From Candidatus Gastranaerophilales bacterium (GTDB lineage Bacteria; Cyanobacteriota; Vampirovibrionia; Gastranaerophilales; Gastranaerophilaceae): a stretch of DNA of 64,000 bases. This document shows, piece after piece, positions 25,102 to 34,202 of this stretch. Within the stretch, counting starts at the first letter, position 1. Each line of letters starts with the position of its first letter. Position numbers and translations under genes: made by a program. Below the pieces are notes generated by a model. The model was not told the DNA's origin. It worked only from the letters and a program-made list of their open reading frames with translations, and did not search any database. The DNA lies in NCBI GenBank assembly GCA_944322725.1, contig CALUPU010000001.1, positions 62,001-126,000 of the forward strand, read 5' to 3'.

Positions 25102-26181
25102 TTAACAATTTTTGATTTTATCAATAATTTGCAGAATTTCATCTGTTAAATCGGTTTTATATTTTAAATTTTCTGCCAATTCTCTTGCAAAATCCGATTT
25201 TTGAAAATCTCCTAATTCATGCAGTCTGAAAAATTCCGACAGAGTTTTTGTCATTGGCTGTGTTTGTTTAAAATCTGCAATGCAGCATTCGCATATGTTT
25301 TTAAATCGTTTATTTATTGTTCTTTTTATCAGATTTAACGAAAATATGTCTTCAAACTCACCGTGTTTTATAAGATACATGGAGTCTGTGTTTCTTAATA
25401 CGCAATGGATTTTTTCTGATATTTCAGCTGCATCTGCATCCAGAAGTATAAAAATCGGGATTTTTAGTTCATCTTTTAATTCGCAGTAGAGTTTTGCAAC
25501 CTGGTTTTTGCCGCCTGCACTTATCAGTTTTATACCGTTTCTGTCAAAGTCATATCCTGCAAGCCTTGCAAAACCTGGCATTAAGATTTCTTCCGTAATA
25601 CCTTCACATAATATAACTTTTTCAACAGGGAATCTGAGTGCAAATTTTTTTCGTTTTTCTTTTAGATTTTTTGTGTCGTTTTCTATAGCAAGCAGCCTTG
25701 TTAGGTTAACAGGAATCCCGGATTTGTTTTTTATCAGGTCAAGCACTGCATTTATATTGATATTTATATCAACAAGATTTTTTATTTCTTCGTTTAAATT
25801 GTAAGTAGCCAGAATCTCTTTTAACAGAGTCCTGTTAAGGGTTTTATCCTGTTTAATGCAGGGTCTGTGCAGCTTTGCTGATTCATTCCATATTTTTTCG
25901 ACAAGGAGTTTTAAAACATTAATATCAAGTTCTTTAATCTGATTTTTGGTTAACTTCGGTTTTTTCAGATATTTGCACAATAATTCTGAAAAAACTCTGT
26001 AATATTTAATTTCAGGATATTTAAAACGTGTCAGTCTGTCTAATGCCAGTATCAAATCTTCAGGCGTGACAGGCAAAAATTCAATTTTTTTTATATCAAT
26101 ATCTTTTATCAAAACTTCTGCAATATAACAATTTCTTAATATTCTGTATAAATTATAAACGAAAAAAGCAATTTTTGACAT
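25102..26181 (-). CDS. Stand-alone TOPRIM-domain protein (OLD-like)
   Basis: 359 residues. The first about 185 are helical and charged with no recognisable motif. From about 186: 'KVILCEGITEEILMPGFARLAG' with the TOPRIM Glu E193, 'LISAGGKNQVAKLY', and 'FILLDADAAEI' with Asp pair D248/D250, then 'HGEFEDIFSL'. This is the arrangement of OLD-family nucleases, but the ABC-type ATPase half is absent. The start has no Shine-Dalgarno. Divergent from the cysteine-protease-like gene, 39 bp apart. Nuclease activity is inferred. Confidence 0.75.
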   Translation of the reverse strand: MSKIAFFVYNLYRILRNCYIAEVLIKDIDIKKIEFLPVTPEDLILALDRLTRFKYPEIKYYRVFSELLCKYLKKPKLTKNQIKELDINVLKLLVEKIWNESAKLHRPCIKQDKTLNRTLLKEILATYNLNEEIKNLVDINININAVLDLIKNKSGIPVNLTRLLAIENDTKNLKEKRKKFALRFPVEKVILCEGITEEILMPGFARLAGYDFDRNGIKLISAGGKNQVAKLYCELKDELKIPIFILLDADAAEISEKIHCVLRNTDSMYLIKHGEFEDIFSLNLIKRTINKRFKNICECCIADFKQTQPMTKTLSEFFRLHELGDFQKSDFARELAENLKYKTDLTDEILQIIDKIKNC

Positions 26182-26220
26182 GTTCGGTTTTTAATAAAAT
26201 TAACAAGGCGGAAGTGTAAC

Positions 26221-27615
26221 GTGAATAATATTTCATTATTAAACAGTATAAATAGAGGCTATGTTTCTCATCTTCAGCAGACATCTGTAAAAACATCGCA
26301 GATTGATACTTCTGCCGTGACAAAACCTGTTTCAAATAATTATAAATCCGCTTATGTACAGTCTTTTGGCGCTTCACAAATCAGAACATCACTTTCGGGC
26401 AGAGATGAACATGCTAAATTCAATGAAGTTTCTTCACTGGTTGATAAAAGAGTGAGAAAAGATTTGCAGGAACTTTTAAAAACAGGGAAACTCCTGAGCA
26501 CAAATTCAAATGATAACTCAACAACTCTGGATAATCTGTATAAAATTGCAACAACAAAAAGGGTTGAAGGTTTGGACAAAAAAAATATTCTTGAGGAAAC
26601 TATAAAGACAATTAAACACCCTTTCAAAATTACTCAAAAATTCGGGGATATTCCCTCTCATCTGCAAGGTCAGGTAATAAATGAAGAATTAAAATCCGGT
26701 AAACAGATTTCTGCTATGGACTTGGATGTAAAATCCAGTACATGTCCCGCAGCAAGTATAGAATTTAATCTCGCACATAAGATGCCTGCAGAATTTGCGA
26801 GAATGGCAGAGGGTCTTACTTCTGAAAATATCAGTGTCAGCAAAAAAATCAATGTAAATGACCTGTCGCAGGGACTTGTTAATACACTCTGGATGCTTAA
26901 CGAATTCGGTACTGAATATAAAATGGATGATTGGAATACTCTCAGGGTAAATCTTAAACCGGACAGAAATGCTATTATACGTGCAAGAATCCAAAATACA
27001 TACAAAGACGCGGATGAACGCTCTATGCTTGATGTTTTGATGCAGTCCACTTTTATGAACATAGGTGCACAAAATACCTATGATTCTTTGGTAGATAAAA
27101 GAATCCCAAAATACAATGATGATGACAGTGGTCTTATTGATATAGAAAAGAACTTTGCTGAAGAACTTGCTACAGGAAAAGGCAAGGTATGTGTTACTTA
27201 TCAGAAAATCGATGATAACGGAAAATTGGTTGGTTACGAGTGTGAACATGATGAAACTCTTGCTCATATCCAGAATACGCTAAATCAAGGTGATAATGTA
27301 ATCATAGGCTATACCTACTGTGATAAAGATAACAATGTAATAGGCGGTCACGAGATTACTATTATAGGTATTGAATCTGATAAAAAAGGCAATAAATATT
27401 TTGTATGTAATGATACTGACGATGGTATTTCTGAACCTATTACTTACCCTGTGTTGGAACTTTTGCCTAAAATTCACCATGCCGGTATTCCTAAGTCTGT
27501 GCTTGTTGATAATGTTGAATTTATCGAAGGATGGAAAGAACTTATACAGGCTTATAAGGATATGAAAACGCAACTGCAGATTCAGCAGCCGGTTTATTAC
27601 AATGTTGCTGCTTAG
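26221..27615 (+). CDS. Cysteine-protease-like protein with disordered N-terminus
   Basis: 464 residues from GTG 26221 (GGCGGAAG upstream). Residues 1-60 are Ser/Asn/Gln-rich without a signal peptide. A papain/C39-like triad pattern can be read: C175 in 'SSTCPAASIEFNLA', H377 in 'IGGHEITIIGIE' and N397 in 'FVCNDTDD'. The spacing between Cys and His (about 200 residues) fits a papain-like fold with an inserted helical region. Family not recognised by name. Activity and location are inferred from motifs only. Confidence 0.6.
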   Translation: MNNISLLNSINRGYVSHLQQTSVKTSQIDTSAVTKPVSNNYKSAYVQSFGASQIRTSLSGRDEHAKFNEVSSLVDKRVRKDLQELLKTGKLLSTNSNDNSTTLDNLYKIATTKRVEGLDKKNILEETIKTIKHPFKITQKFGDIPSHLQGQVINEELKSGKQISAMDLDVKSSTCPAASIEFNLAHKMPAEFARMAEGLTSENISVSKKINVNDLSQGLVNTLWMLNEFGTEYKMDDWNTLRVNLKPDRNAIIRARIQNTYKDADERSMLDVLMQSTFMNIGAQNTYDSLVDKRIPKYNDDDSGLIDIEKNFAEELATGKGKVCVTYQKIDDNGKLVGYECEHDETLAHIQNTLNQGDNVIIGYTYCDKDNNVIGGHEITIIGIESDKKGNKYFVCNDTDDGISEPITYPVLELLPKIHHAGIPKSVLVDNVEFIEGWKELIQAYKDMKTQLQIQQPVYYNVAA

Positions 27616-27637
27616 TTTTTATTTATTTAATAATTAA

Positions 27638-27667
27638 TTTACATTGAGCCTTCATTTTGACTATAAT
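27638..27667 (+). promoter_or_regulatory. Promoter of the alcohol dehydrogenase - hydF run
   Basis: TTTACA (27638-27643), 18-bp spacer, TATAAT (27662-27667). Confidence 0.5.
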
Positions 27668-27696
27668 AATTAAAGAATTAGGATTAAGGAGAGAAG

Positions 27697-28653
27697 ATGA
27701 AAGCAGTAGTTTTTGATGAGGGTCTCAAACTGGATAAAAATTATCCGATGCCGGCATCTGTTGCAGGAGAGGCACTTATTAAGGTTGATACAATCGGTAT
27801 TTGTAATACAGATTATGAAATAACAAAAGGTTATATGGGCTATAAAGGTATTCTCGGACACGAATTTACAGGAGTAGTTGAAAAAGCACAGAATAAAGAT
27901 TTAATAGGCAAAAGAGTAGTCGGTGAAATCAATTGCGGCTGCGGAAAATGCGACTGGTGTGTGCAGGGGCTTGAAAGACACTGCTTTAACCGCTCTACCC
28001 TTGGTATATGGCAAAGAGAGGGCTGTTTTGCCGAGTATGTCAGCCTTCCGGAGAAAAATCTGCTGGTTATTCCTGATAATGTTACGGATAACGAGGCAGT
28101 ATTTGTAGAACCTCTTGCTGCTGCACTTGAAATTCTTGAACAGGTGCACATCCCTCCTTACAAGAAAGTTGTTGTATTGGGTGACGGTAAACTGGGTTTG
28201 ATTATTGCACTTGCTCTTAATGCAGCCGGGCTTGATATTCTGCTTGTCGGCAAACATGAAGAAAAACTTGCTATTGCTGCTGCCCAGGGTGTAAAAACTA
28301 AACTTTTAAGTGAATTAAAGATAGAAAAAGCTTACGATTTTGTTGTGGAAGCAACAGGTTCAATAACAGGCTTTGAAACATCACTTGCTCTGACAAAACC
28401 AAGAGGTACGCTTATTTTAAAAAGCACAATAGCTGCCTCCAAAGAATTTAATCTTGCACCGATTGTAATTGACGAAATTACTGTTGTAGGTTCAAGATGC
28501 GGTCAGTTTGCACCTGCATTGAGAATGCTTGAGCAGAAAAGAATTGATGTAAATCCTTTGATTTCGGATATCTATTCTATTGATGATGCAGTGGAAGCGT
28601 TTGAAAGAAATAAAGAAAAATCATCTGTAAAAGTACTGGTAAAGGTAAGATAG
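27697..28653 (+). CDS. Zinc-dependent medium-chain alcohol/polyol dehydrogenase
   Basis: 318 residues of the MDR family. Catalytic zinc ligands C36 and H55-E56 ('GHEFTG'); structural zinc lobe C82, C85, C88, C96 with the classical C-X2-C-X2-C-X7-C spacing; Rossmann 'VLGDGKLGLIIA'. Substrate not predictable. The chain is on the short side for the family (about 340). GGAGAG before the ATG. The next gene starts immediately after the stop. Confidence 0.88.
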   Translation: MKAVVFDEGLKLDKNYPMPASVAGEALIKVDTIGICNTDYEITKGYMGYKGILGHEFTGVVEKAQNKDLIGKRVVGEINCGCGKCDWCVQGLERHCFNRSTLGIWQREGCFAEYVSLPEKNLLVIPDNVTDNEAVFVEPLAAALEILEQVHIPPYKKVVVLGDGKLGLIIALALNAAGLDILLVGKHEEKLAIAAAQGVKTKLLSELKIEKAYDFVVEATGSITGFETSLALTKPRGTLILKSTIAASKEFNLAPIVIDEITVVGSRCGQFAPALRMLEQKRIDVNPLISDIYSIDDAVEAFERNKEKSSVKVLVKVR

Positions 28654-29673
28654 TTGGATTGGATAAAAAAACACAAAGATAAAATTTTAGGTCTTATTGT
28701 CAGCCTTGTATTTATCGGACTGATACTGTGGAACCTTGATTTTAATCAGCTTTTAGAAACCTTCAAGGTCTTTGATTACCGTGTTTTGCTGCTCTTTATA
28801 CCTTTGTATGTTTTGGGGTTATATATTAGAGGTTTCAGGTGGAAATATCTGTTATGCGATGAGAGTAAAATTTCTGTGAAGGAGGCTTTTCTGTCTTTTA
28901 CTGCAGGAAACACTCTGAACAGCTACCTGCCTGCACGTGCCGGTGATTTTTGGCGTGCGTATCATGTTGGTAACAAACTCAAAGAAAGCAGAATGAAGCT
29001 TCTCGGGTCTATTATTCTGGAGAGAATTATTGACGGAATATCAGTTTTGTTGATTTTATTTTTCGCTGTCCTAACTTATTTTAAACATCAGTGGGTGCTT
29101 AATATTACTTATGTTTCGGCTGCTCTGTTTTTTGGGAGTCTTGCCTTTTTTTTCTTTATATTTAAATTTAATAAAATTGACTGGTTTTTTAATAAACTTT
29201 CAAAATTACCATTATTATCAAAATTTGAACCTCAATTTTTGAATATTGCTTGTTTATTGAATAAGTTTATGCAGGGCTTTGAGGCTCTCAATAATCCGAA
29301 GTGTTTTACATATGCATTTATTGCAAGCTGTGTTGCGTGGGGAATTGAATGCATAATGACTTATCTTTTGATAATAGGTTTTGGTCAGCATTACGGTATA
29401 TCAGTGGCATTTTTTGTAATCAGTTTTATCGCGCTTTCTACCATAATACCTTCATCATCTGTATTTGTAGGACCTTATCAGTACGCATATATTCTTGCGC
29501 TTGGAATTTATCATATAGAAAAAGCAAACGCTCTCGGCATTGCATTCATTCACCAGATTACAATTATGGTTATAATAACAGTTATCTCAATAATTTATTT
29601 TACTGCTTCTGATACAAAATTAGATGAAATTAAAGCTGAAATAGAGGAAAAGGAATATGCAGGCAACACCTAA
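28654..29673 (+). CDS. Lysylphosphatidylglycerol synthase TM-region / flippase-like membrane protein
   Basis: 339 residues with about 8 membrane segments, matching the UPF0104/LPG_synthase_TM family. 'FIPLYVLGLYIRGFRWKYLL', 'NTLNSYLPARAGDFWRAY' (the family's PARAGE-like motif) and 'LERIIDG' are typical. TTG start directly after the alcohol dehydrogenase stop, with AAAGG upstream. There is no soluble aminoacyltransferase domain, so it is the membrane part only, probably moving or modifying a lipid or lipid-linked sugar. Its end overlaps hydF by 17 nt. Confidence 0.82.
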   Translation: MDWIKKHKDKILGLIVSLVFIGLILWNLDFNQLLETFKVFDYRVLLLFIPLYVLGLYIRGFRWKYLLCDESKISVKEAFLSFTAGNTLNSYLPARAGDFWRAYHVGNKLKESRMKLLGSIILERIIDGISVLLILFFAVLTYFKHQWVLNITYVSAALFFGSLAFFFFIFKFNKIDWFFNKLSKLPLLSKFEPQFLNIACLLNKFMQGFEALNNPKCFTYAFIASCVAWGIECIMTYLLIIGFGQHYGISVAFFVISFIALSTIIPSSSVFVGPYQYAYILALGIYHIEKANALGIAFIHQITIMVIITVISIIYFTASDTKLDEIKAEIEEKEYAGNT

Positions 29674-30874
29674 AGCCAACAGACTGCACATTGGAATTTT
29701 TGGTAAGAGAAATGCAGGGAAATCGTCACTTTTAAATGTCCTTGTAAATCAAGATATCTCCATAGTTTCCGATGTTGCCGGAACAACAACCGACCCTGTC
29801 GAAAAAACAATGGAATTTCTTCCTTTAGGTCCTGTTGTGTTTATTGATACGGCGGGTGTTGATGATACAGGTGTACTCGGCTCACAGAGAATTGAAAAAA
29901 CTCAAAAAATCTTTGACAGGACAGATATTGCTGTAATCGTTTGCGACTCAACAGGATGGGGCGAGTATGAAATTGCTTTGTATGAAGAATTTTTATCAAG
30001 AAAAATACCTGTTCTTGCAGTGGTAAATAAACAGGATATTGAGCCGATAAGTGCAGATAAGCTGGATGAAATTACAAAATTCGTAAAATTTCCGATTTTA
30101 ACAAGCCTTACAGACAGTAGAGAAGTAGTGTTCAGGCTGAAAGAACAGCTTGTTTCTGTCTGTCCTGACGATTTTATTACACCGCCGTCAATACTTGGTG
30201 ATTTAGTTAATAATGGGGATACGGTTGTGCTTGTTATACCTGTTGATAAAGAAGCACCGAAAGGCAGAATCATTCTCCCTCAGGTCCAGGTGCTGCGAGA
30301 TATTCTGGATAACAGATGTAAGGCTTTTGTATCGCAGGAAACAGAGTTAAAAGATACACTTAATGATTTAAAACAGTGCCCCAAACTTGTTATCACAGAC
30401 TCACAGGCTTTTAAACAGGTAGCGCAGGATGTACCCGAAACAATTCCTATGACGTCTTTTTCTATACTCTTTGCAAGAATGAAAGGTGATTTAAAAGAGT
30501 TTTATAACGGTGCTGCTGCAATAAGTACGTTAAAAGACAATGACAGGGTTCTTATCTGTGAAAGCTGTTCTCATCATCAGATAGAGGATGATATAGCACG
30601 CGTGAAAATTCCTAATCTTATAAAGAATAAAACAGGAAAAAATATAGAATTTGTTTATCATTCAGGTCATGATTTCCCTGACAATCTTCAAGAGTATTCT
30701 ATATTAATACACTGCGGAGCTTGTATGACAAATCGAAGAGAAGTTCTGTCTCGCATAATGAAATGTAAAAAAGCCTGTTTGCCGATAACAAACTACGGAA
30801 TTGCAATTGCTCATTGTCTCGGTATACTCAATCGCGCAGTTGCTCCGTTTAACATAATAGACACAGTGGAATAA
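29657..30874 (+). CDS. hydF: [FeFe]-hydrogenase H-cluster maturation GTPase HydF
   Basis: Scaffold on which the H-cluster 2Fe subcluster is built before transfer to HydA. 405 residues. P-loop 'GKRNAGKSS' (16-24), G3 'DTAG', G4 'NKQD'. The C-terminal cluster domain has C304-S-H306 and H352-C353-G-A-C356, the HydF CxH...HCxxC signature. GAGG and AAGGA lie before the ATG. hydE, hydG and the hydrogenase are not in the window. This shows the host makes an [FeFe]-hydrogenase, as expected of a fermentative anaerobe. Confidence 0.96.
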   Translation: MQATPKANRLHIGIFGKRNAGKSSLLNVLVNQDISIVSDVAGTTTDPVEKTMEFLPLGPVVFIDTAGVDDTGVLGSQRIEKTQKIFDRTDIAVIVCDSTGWGEYEIALYEEFLSRKIPVLAVVNKQDIEPISADKLDEITKFVKFPILTSLTDSREVVFRLKEQLVSVCPDDFITPPSILGDLVNNGDTVVLVIPVDKEAPKGRIILPQVQVLRDILDNRCKAFVSQETELKDTLNDLKQCPKLVITDSQAFKQVAQDVPETIPMTSFSILFARMKGDLKEFYNGAAAISTLKDNDRVLICESCSHHQIEDDIARVKIPNLIKNKTGKNIEFVYHSGHDFPDNLQEYSILIHCGACMTNRREVLSRIMKCKKACLPITNYGIAIAHCLGILNRAVAPFNIIDTVE

Positions 30875-30913
30875 AACTAATATAATAAGAAAAACAGTAA
30901 CGAGGATTTTATA

Positions 30914-31246
30914 ATGACAGAAGCAAGACGCTGGTATGACAAAGACCCGGTTTTAAAAGAAGCATTGGAACTGTTAAGGCTGCAGACAGATGATACAAAG
31001 GCAGAGGCAGCAGATTATATTTTGAGCCTGCAAGAACAGGTTGCAGCAGATGTTATTGAGCATTTATATGACACAATATCCAAGTATCAGGGCAAAGGCA
31101 ACCGCTGGTATGACAATGACCCTGTTATGATGAAAGCTATTGAGATGCTTCGCCTTGCTCCTCCCAAGATGCAGAGAATTGCTGCTTTAAAGCTTCTTCT
31201 TGCACTTGAGCAAAAATCCTCTGAAAATCTGGAAGACCCTAGTTAA
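30914..31246 (+). CDS. Small internally duplicated protein, unknown
   Basis: 110 residues made of two similar halves: 'RRWYDKDPVLKEALELLRL' (5-23) and 'NRWYDNDPVMMKAIEMLRL' (63-81), each followed by a helix ending in LxxxEQ. All-helical, no signal, no catalytic motif. AACGAGG before the ATG. It lies between hydF and folE2, 18 nt before the latter, and is probably co-transcribed. Family not recognised. Confidence 0.7.
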   Translation: MTEARRWYDKDPVLKEALELLRLQTDDTKAEAADYILSLQEQVAADVIEHLYDTISKYQGKGNRWYDNDPVMMKAIEMLRLAPPKMQRIAALKLLLALEQKSSENLEDPS

Positions 31247-31263
31247 TCTTTATAGAGGAAATA

Positions 31264-32073
31264 ATGAAAAGCCACATAAAAGATGTACCTCTTCGCGATG
31301 TACAAAATCTCCTTGATAACAGAGGCATTGATATTCAAAAAGTCGGAATAAAAAATGTTGATGTGCCTTTGATTATTCAAAGAAAGGGAATGGACAATCA
31401 GGTCGTATATTCTACAGCACAAATTTGTGCATCTCTTGATTCAAGTTTTAAAGGAACTCATATGTCCCGTTTTATGGAGATATTGAACGAATGGAGAGAA
31501 AAAGAACTTCTTGGTGTTGATATTAAAGGTTGTCTTGAGGCAATACAGAAGAAACTCGGAGCAAGAAGTGCACAGGTGAAATTTTCTTTTAAATATTTTA
31601 TGGAAAAAACAGCGCCTGTGTCAGAACAAAAATCACTCATGGCTTATGATTGTTCTTTTGAAGGCAAACTTGATGCAGAAGATTACAAATTCTTTCTTGG
31701 TGTAAAGGTGCCTGTAACTACACTTTGTCCTTGCTCAAAAGAGATTTCTGATTACTCTGCACATAACCAGAGAGCACTTATAAAAGTTTTAATCAGTTAT
31801 GATGAAAATGAGCATATATGGCTTGAGGATTTGATATCTCAAATAGAAAAGAAAGCTTCATGTGAAGTATATCCTCTTTTAAAACGTGAAGATGAGAAGT
31901 TTGTAACAGAGCATGCTTACGATAACCCGAAATTTGTTGAAGATGTTTTAAGAGATGTTGTCTTAATGTTTAGAGAGGATAAGAGAATTAAATACTTCGA
32001 GGCGGAGGTAGAGTCTCTTGAAAGTATTCACAATCACAGTGCATGGGCTTATCAGCTTGAATCAAAAGGATAA
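31264..32073 (+). CDS. folE2: GTP cyclohydrolase IB
   Basis: Makes 7,8-dihydroneopterin triphosphate, the first step to folate and queuosine-type pterins. 269 residues. 'TAQICASLDSSFKGTHMSRF' (metal and substrate region), 'TLCPCSKEISDYSAHNQR' with C155, C157 and H167, and 'VEDVLRDVV'. This family uses metals other than zinc and often replaces FolE in anaerobes. GAGG before the ATG. Followed by an aminotransferase after 4 nt. Confidence 0.95.
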   Translation: MKSHIKDVPLRDVQNLLDNRGIDIQKVGIKNVDVPLIIQRKGMDNQVVYSTAQICASLDSSFKGTHMSRFMEILNEWREKELLGVDIKGCLEAIQKKLGARSAQVKFSFKYFMEKTAPVSEQKSLMAYDCSFEGKLDAEDYKFFLGVKVPVTTLCPCSKEISDYSAHNQRALIKVLISYDENEHIWLEDLISQIEKKASCEVYPLLKREDEKFVTEHAYDNPKFVEDVLRDVVLMFREDKRIKYFEAEVESLESIHNHSAWAYQLESKG

Positions 32074-32077
32074 AAAT

Positions 32078-33316
32078 ATGCAAGAGTTTAATGAATATGT
32101 TAAATCAATAGAAACATATATAATGTTTCAGATTAAACAGGAGGCTACGAGACTGGCTCCTGAATTGACGGCTAAAAACAGAACTCCGATTGCTCTTGCA
32201 ATGGGTGCACCTGTTGCACCTCCTCCGGAATTTGTATATAACAAACTTACAGAGGCTCTTAAAATTCCTCAAATACATACATATTCTTCACCTAAAGGAG
32301 AATCTTTTTATCTTGAAGCAATTGCAAAAAGAATGAAAAATCGTTTCGGTGTTAACTTAGACCCGAATACGGAGATATTCTCTTTAATCGGTTCTAAAGA
32401 GGGGATTGCTAATTTTATAAGAGCACTCATTAATCCGACGACCGTTGAGGCGGACAAAGATATCATACTTGTGCCTGATCCGGGGTATGCTTCTTATACA
32501 CAGATGATTAAGACAAACGGCGGGATTAGTTATGGTATACCTTTGAACAAAAACAATAATTATATGCCGGATATGTATCAAATCTGGGAACAGCTGGAAA
32601 AAGACGGTTATAACCCTTCAAAAGTCAAAGCAATGATGATTAATTATCCGTCAAATCCTCTGGGGGCTACCTGTACAAAAGATTATCTTAAACATGTTGT
32701 AGATTTCTGTAAAGAAAAACAAATCTGGCTTATGAGCGATGCTGCATATTGCGATTTGTATTTTAATGAATCTGATAAACCTCACAGTATTTTGGAAATA
32801 GAAGGTGCAAAAGATGTTGCAGTTGAATTTTTCAGTTTTTCAAAGCCTTATTCAATGACAGGCTTCCGCCTTGGATGGATATGCGGCAACAAAGACGCTG
32901 TTGGCACATTTGGCAGACTGAAATCAACAATAGATACAGGTCTTTTCAAAGTCCTGCAAAAATGTGCGGCAGATGTACTTAATTCAAAAGAGGGTGATGA
33001 CTACATTGCAGATTCCAATAAAGGATTTAAGAAAAAGCAGGAAATTGTAATAAACGGATTTAGAGAACTCGGCTGGGAGATAAAAGACGAGGATATTCCA
33101 CGTGCAACTTTTTATATCTGGCTCCCAATCTCGTCTCGTTACAAAACTTCAAAAGATTTTACGGATGATTTGTTGAGAAAATCCGGTATTGTTGTTGTTC
33201 CCGGCAGCGGTTTTGGCAAAAACGGAGAAGGGTTCTTCAGACTTTCTGCTGTTGCTACGGATGAACAGTTGAAAGAAGTTATAGACAGAATGAAAACAGA
33301 CGGGTTTTATTTTTAA
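32078..33316 (+). CDS. Class I/II aminotransferase, possibly LL-diaminopimelate aminotransferase
   Basis: 412 residues from ATG 32078 (AAAAGGA in the folE2 end; the longer frame is rejected). PLP enzyme of fold type I: 'HTYSSPKGESFYLEAIAKRM', 'PDPGYASY', 'NYPSNPLGAT', PLP lysine in 'SFSKPYSMTGFRLGW', C-terminal 'FFRLSAVA'. DapL-like enzymes are used for lysine and peptidoglycan synthesis in cyanobacteria and their relatives, which would fit, but an aspartate- or aromatic-type substrate cannot be excluded. hisH follows after 1 nt. Confidence 0.82.
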   Translation: MQEFNEYVKSIETYIMFQIKQEATRLAPELTAKNRTPIALAMGAPVAPPPEFVYNKLTEALKIPQIHTYSSPKGESFYLEAIAKRMKNRFGVNLDPNTEIFSLIGSKEGIANFIRALINPTTVEADKDIILVPDPGYASYTQMIKTNGGISYGIPLNKNNNYMPDMYQIWEQLEKDGYNPSKVKAMMINYPSNPLGATCTKDYLKHVVDFCKEKQIWLMSDAAYCDLYFNESDKPHSILEIEGAKDVAVEFFSFSKPYSMTGFRLGWICGNKDAVGTFGRLKSTIDTGLFKVLQKCAADVLNSKEGDDYIADSNKGFKKKQEIVINGFRELGWEIKDEDIPRATFYIWLPISSRYKTSKDFTDDLLRKSGIVVVPGSGFGKNGEGFFRLSAVATDEQLKEVIDRMKTDGFYF

Positions 33317-33317
33317 T

Positions 33318-33914
33318 ATGAAACTCAAAACAGTTATTGTAGATTATGACGCAGGGAATCTAAAGAGCATAGGCAATATGCTTAATTATCTTGGTGAGGA
33401 TTTTTTGATTTCTTCCAAAGAACAGGATATAAAAGATGCTGCGCGTATTATTTTCCCGGGGCAGGGTCATTTTTTGCAGGCAATGCAAAATCTTGATAAT
33501 AAAAATTTAATTGAGCCTATAAAAACTTCAATAGCAAATGGCAAACCTTTTTTGGGGATATGCCTCGGGCTGCAGATTCTTTTTGAAAAAAGTGAGGAAG
33601 CACCATCTATTGAAGGTTTAAGTGTTTTAAAAGGTGAAGTTAAAAAGTTTACATTAGGAAAAGTTCCGCAAATAGGCTGGAATAAAATTAAAACAACAAA
33701 AAATAATTCCTTTTTAAAAGATGATTTCTTTTATTTTGTAAACTCTTATTATGTAAAACCTGAAGATAAATCAATTGTTTCATCGGTGACAAATTATAAT
33801 ATAGATTTTTGTTCCTCCATACAAAAAGATAACCTTGCTGCTGTACAGTTTCATCCTGAAAAAAGCGCAGAGGCAGGCATGGAATTTTTTAAATTATGGG
33901 TTGGAAAGTCTTAG
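33318..33914 (+). CDS. hisH: Imidazole glycerol phosphate synthase, glutaminase subunit HisH
   Basis: Supplies ammonia to HisF in histidine synthesis. 198 residues, class I glutamine amidotransferase. 'VDYDAGNLKS' start, nucleophile C82 in 'GICLGLQ', H179 and E181 in 'QFHPEKS'. ATG two codons after the aminotransferase stop. hisF and other his genes are absent from the window. The 3' end overlaps a small opposing gene. Confidence 0.95.
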   Translation: MKLKTVIVDYDAGNLKSIGNMLNYLGEDFLISSKEQDIKDAARIIFPGQGHFLQAMQNLDNKNLIEPIKTSIANGKPFLGICLGLQILFEKSEEAPSIEGLSVLKGEVKKFTLGKVPQIGWNKIKTTKNNSFLKDDFFYFVNSYYVKPEDKSIVSSVTNYNIDFCSSIQKDNLAAVQFHPEKSAEAGMEFFKLWVGKS

Positions 33915-34061
33915 TTTGCTTCCTTCTACAAAATTTAGCAATGCATTAACACTGTCTTTGAATGCATTTTTGTTCTTTATTTGTGATGCCAGCAAGCCTA
34001 AATCAAACATAATAAGGTTGGATTCGTATATTGTTTTGTTGTATTTTTTCTCGTTTGCCAT
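33894..34061 (-). CDS. Small protein, 55 residues, overlapping hisH 3' end
   Basis: ATG at 34061, weak AAGAAGAG upstream. Product MANEKKYNKTIYESN...LIMFDLGLLAS... is amphipathic and ends SKLRLSNP. No signal or membrane segment. Its last 21 nt overlap hisH antisense. Family not recognised; the composition and the otherwise empty interval support coding. Confidence 0.45.
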   Translation of the reverse strand: MANEKKYNKTIYESNLIMFDLGLLASQIKNKNAFKDSVNALLNFVEGSKLRLSNP

Positions 34062-34167
34062 TTGACTCTTCTTATTCTGCTAAAACCTTACATATTTATA
34101 AAAACAATTTAATGTTTGAAAAATCAAAGTCAAAGTAATTTGTAATATTTATTTACATAGGTGCAAT

Positions 34168-34196
34168 TTGTTAAATGAATGGCATTAGATTATAAT
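34168..34196 (+). promoter_or_regulatory. Promoter for a leaderless TPR-protein transcript
   Basis: TTGTTA (34168-34173), 17-bp spacer, TATAAT (34191-34196). The ATG at 34203 is 6 nt further, at the expected +1, and no Shine-Dalgarno exists. Confidence 0.65.
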
Positions 34197-34202
34197 TTTG
34201 GT

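Noticed and set aside
25102-27615. A two-gene anti-phage system (TOPRIM + protease)
   Set aside because: Divergent orientation, no ATPase or sensor, and no other defence genes nearby; kept only as separate observations.
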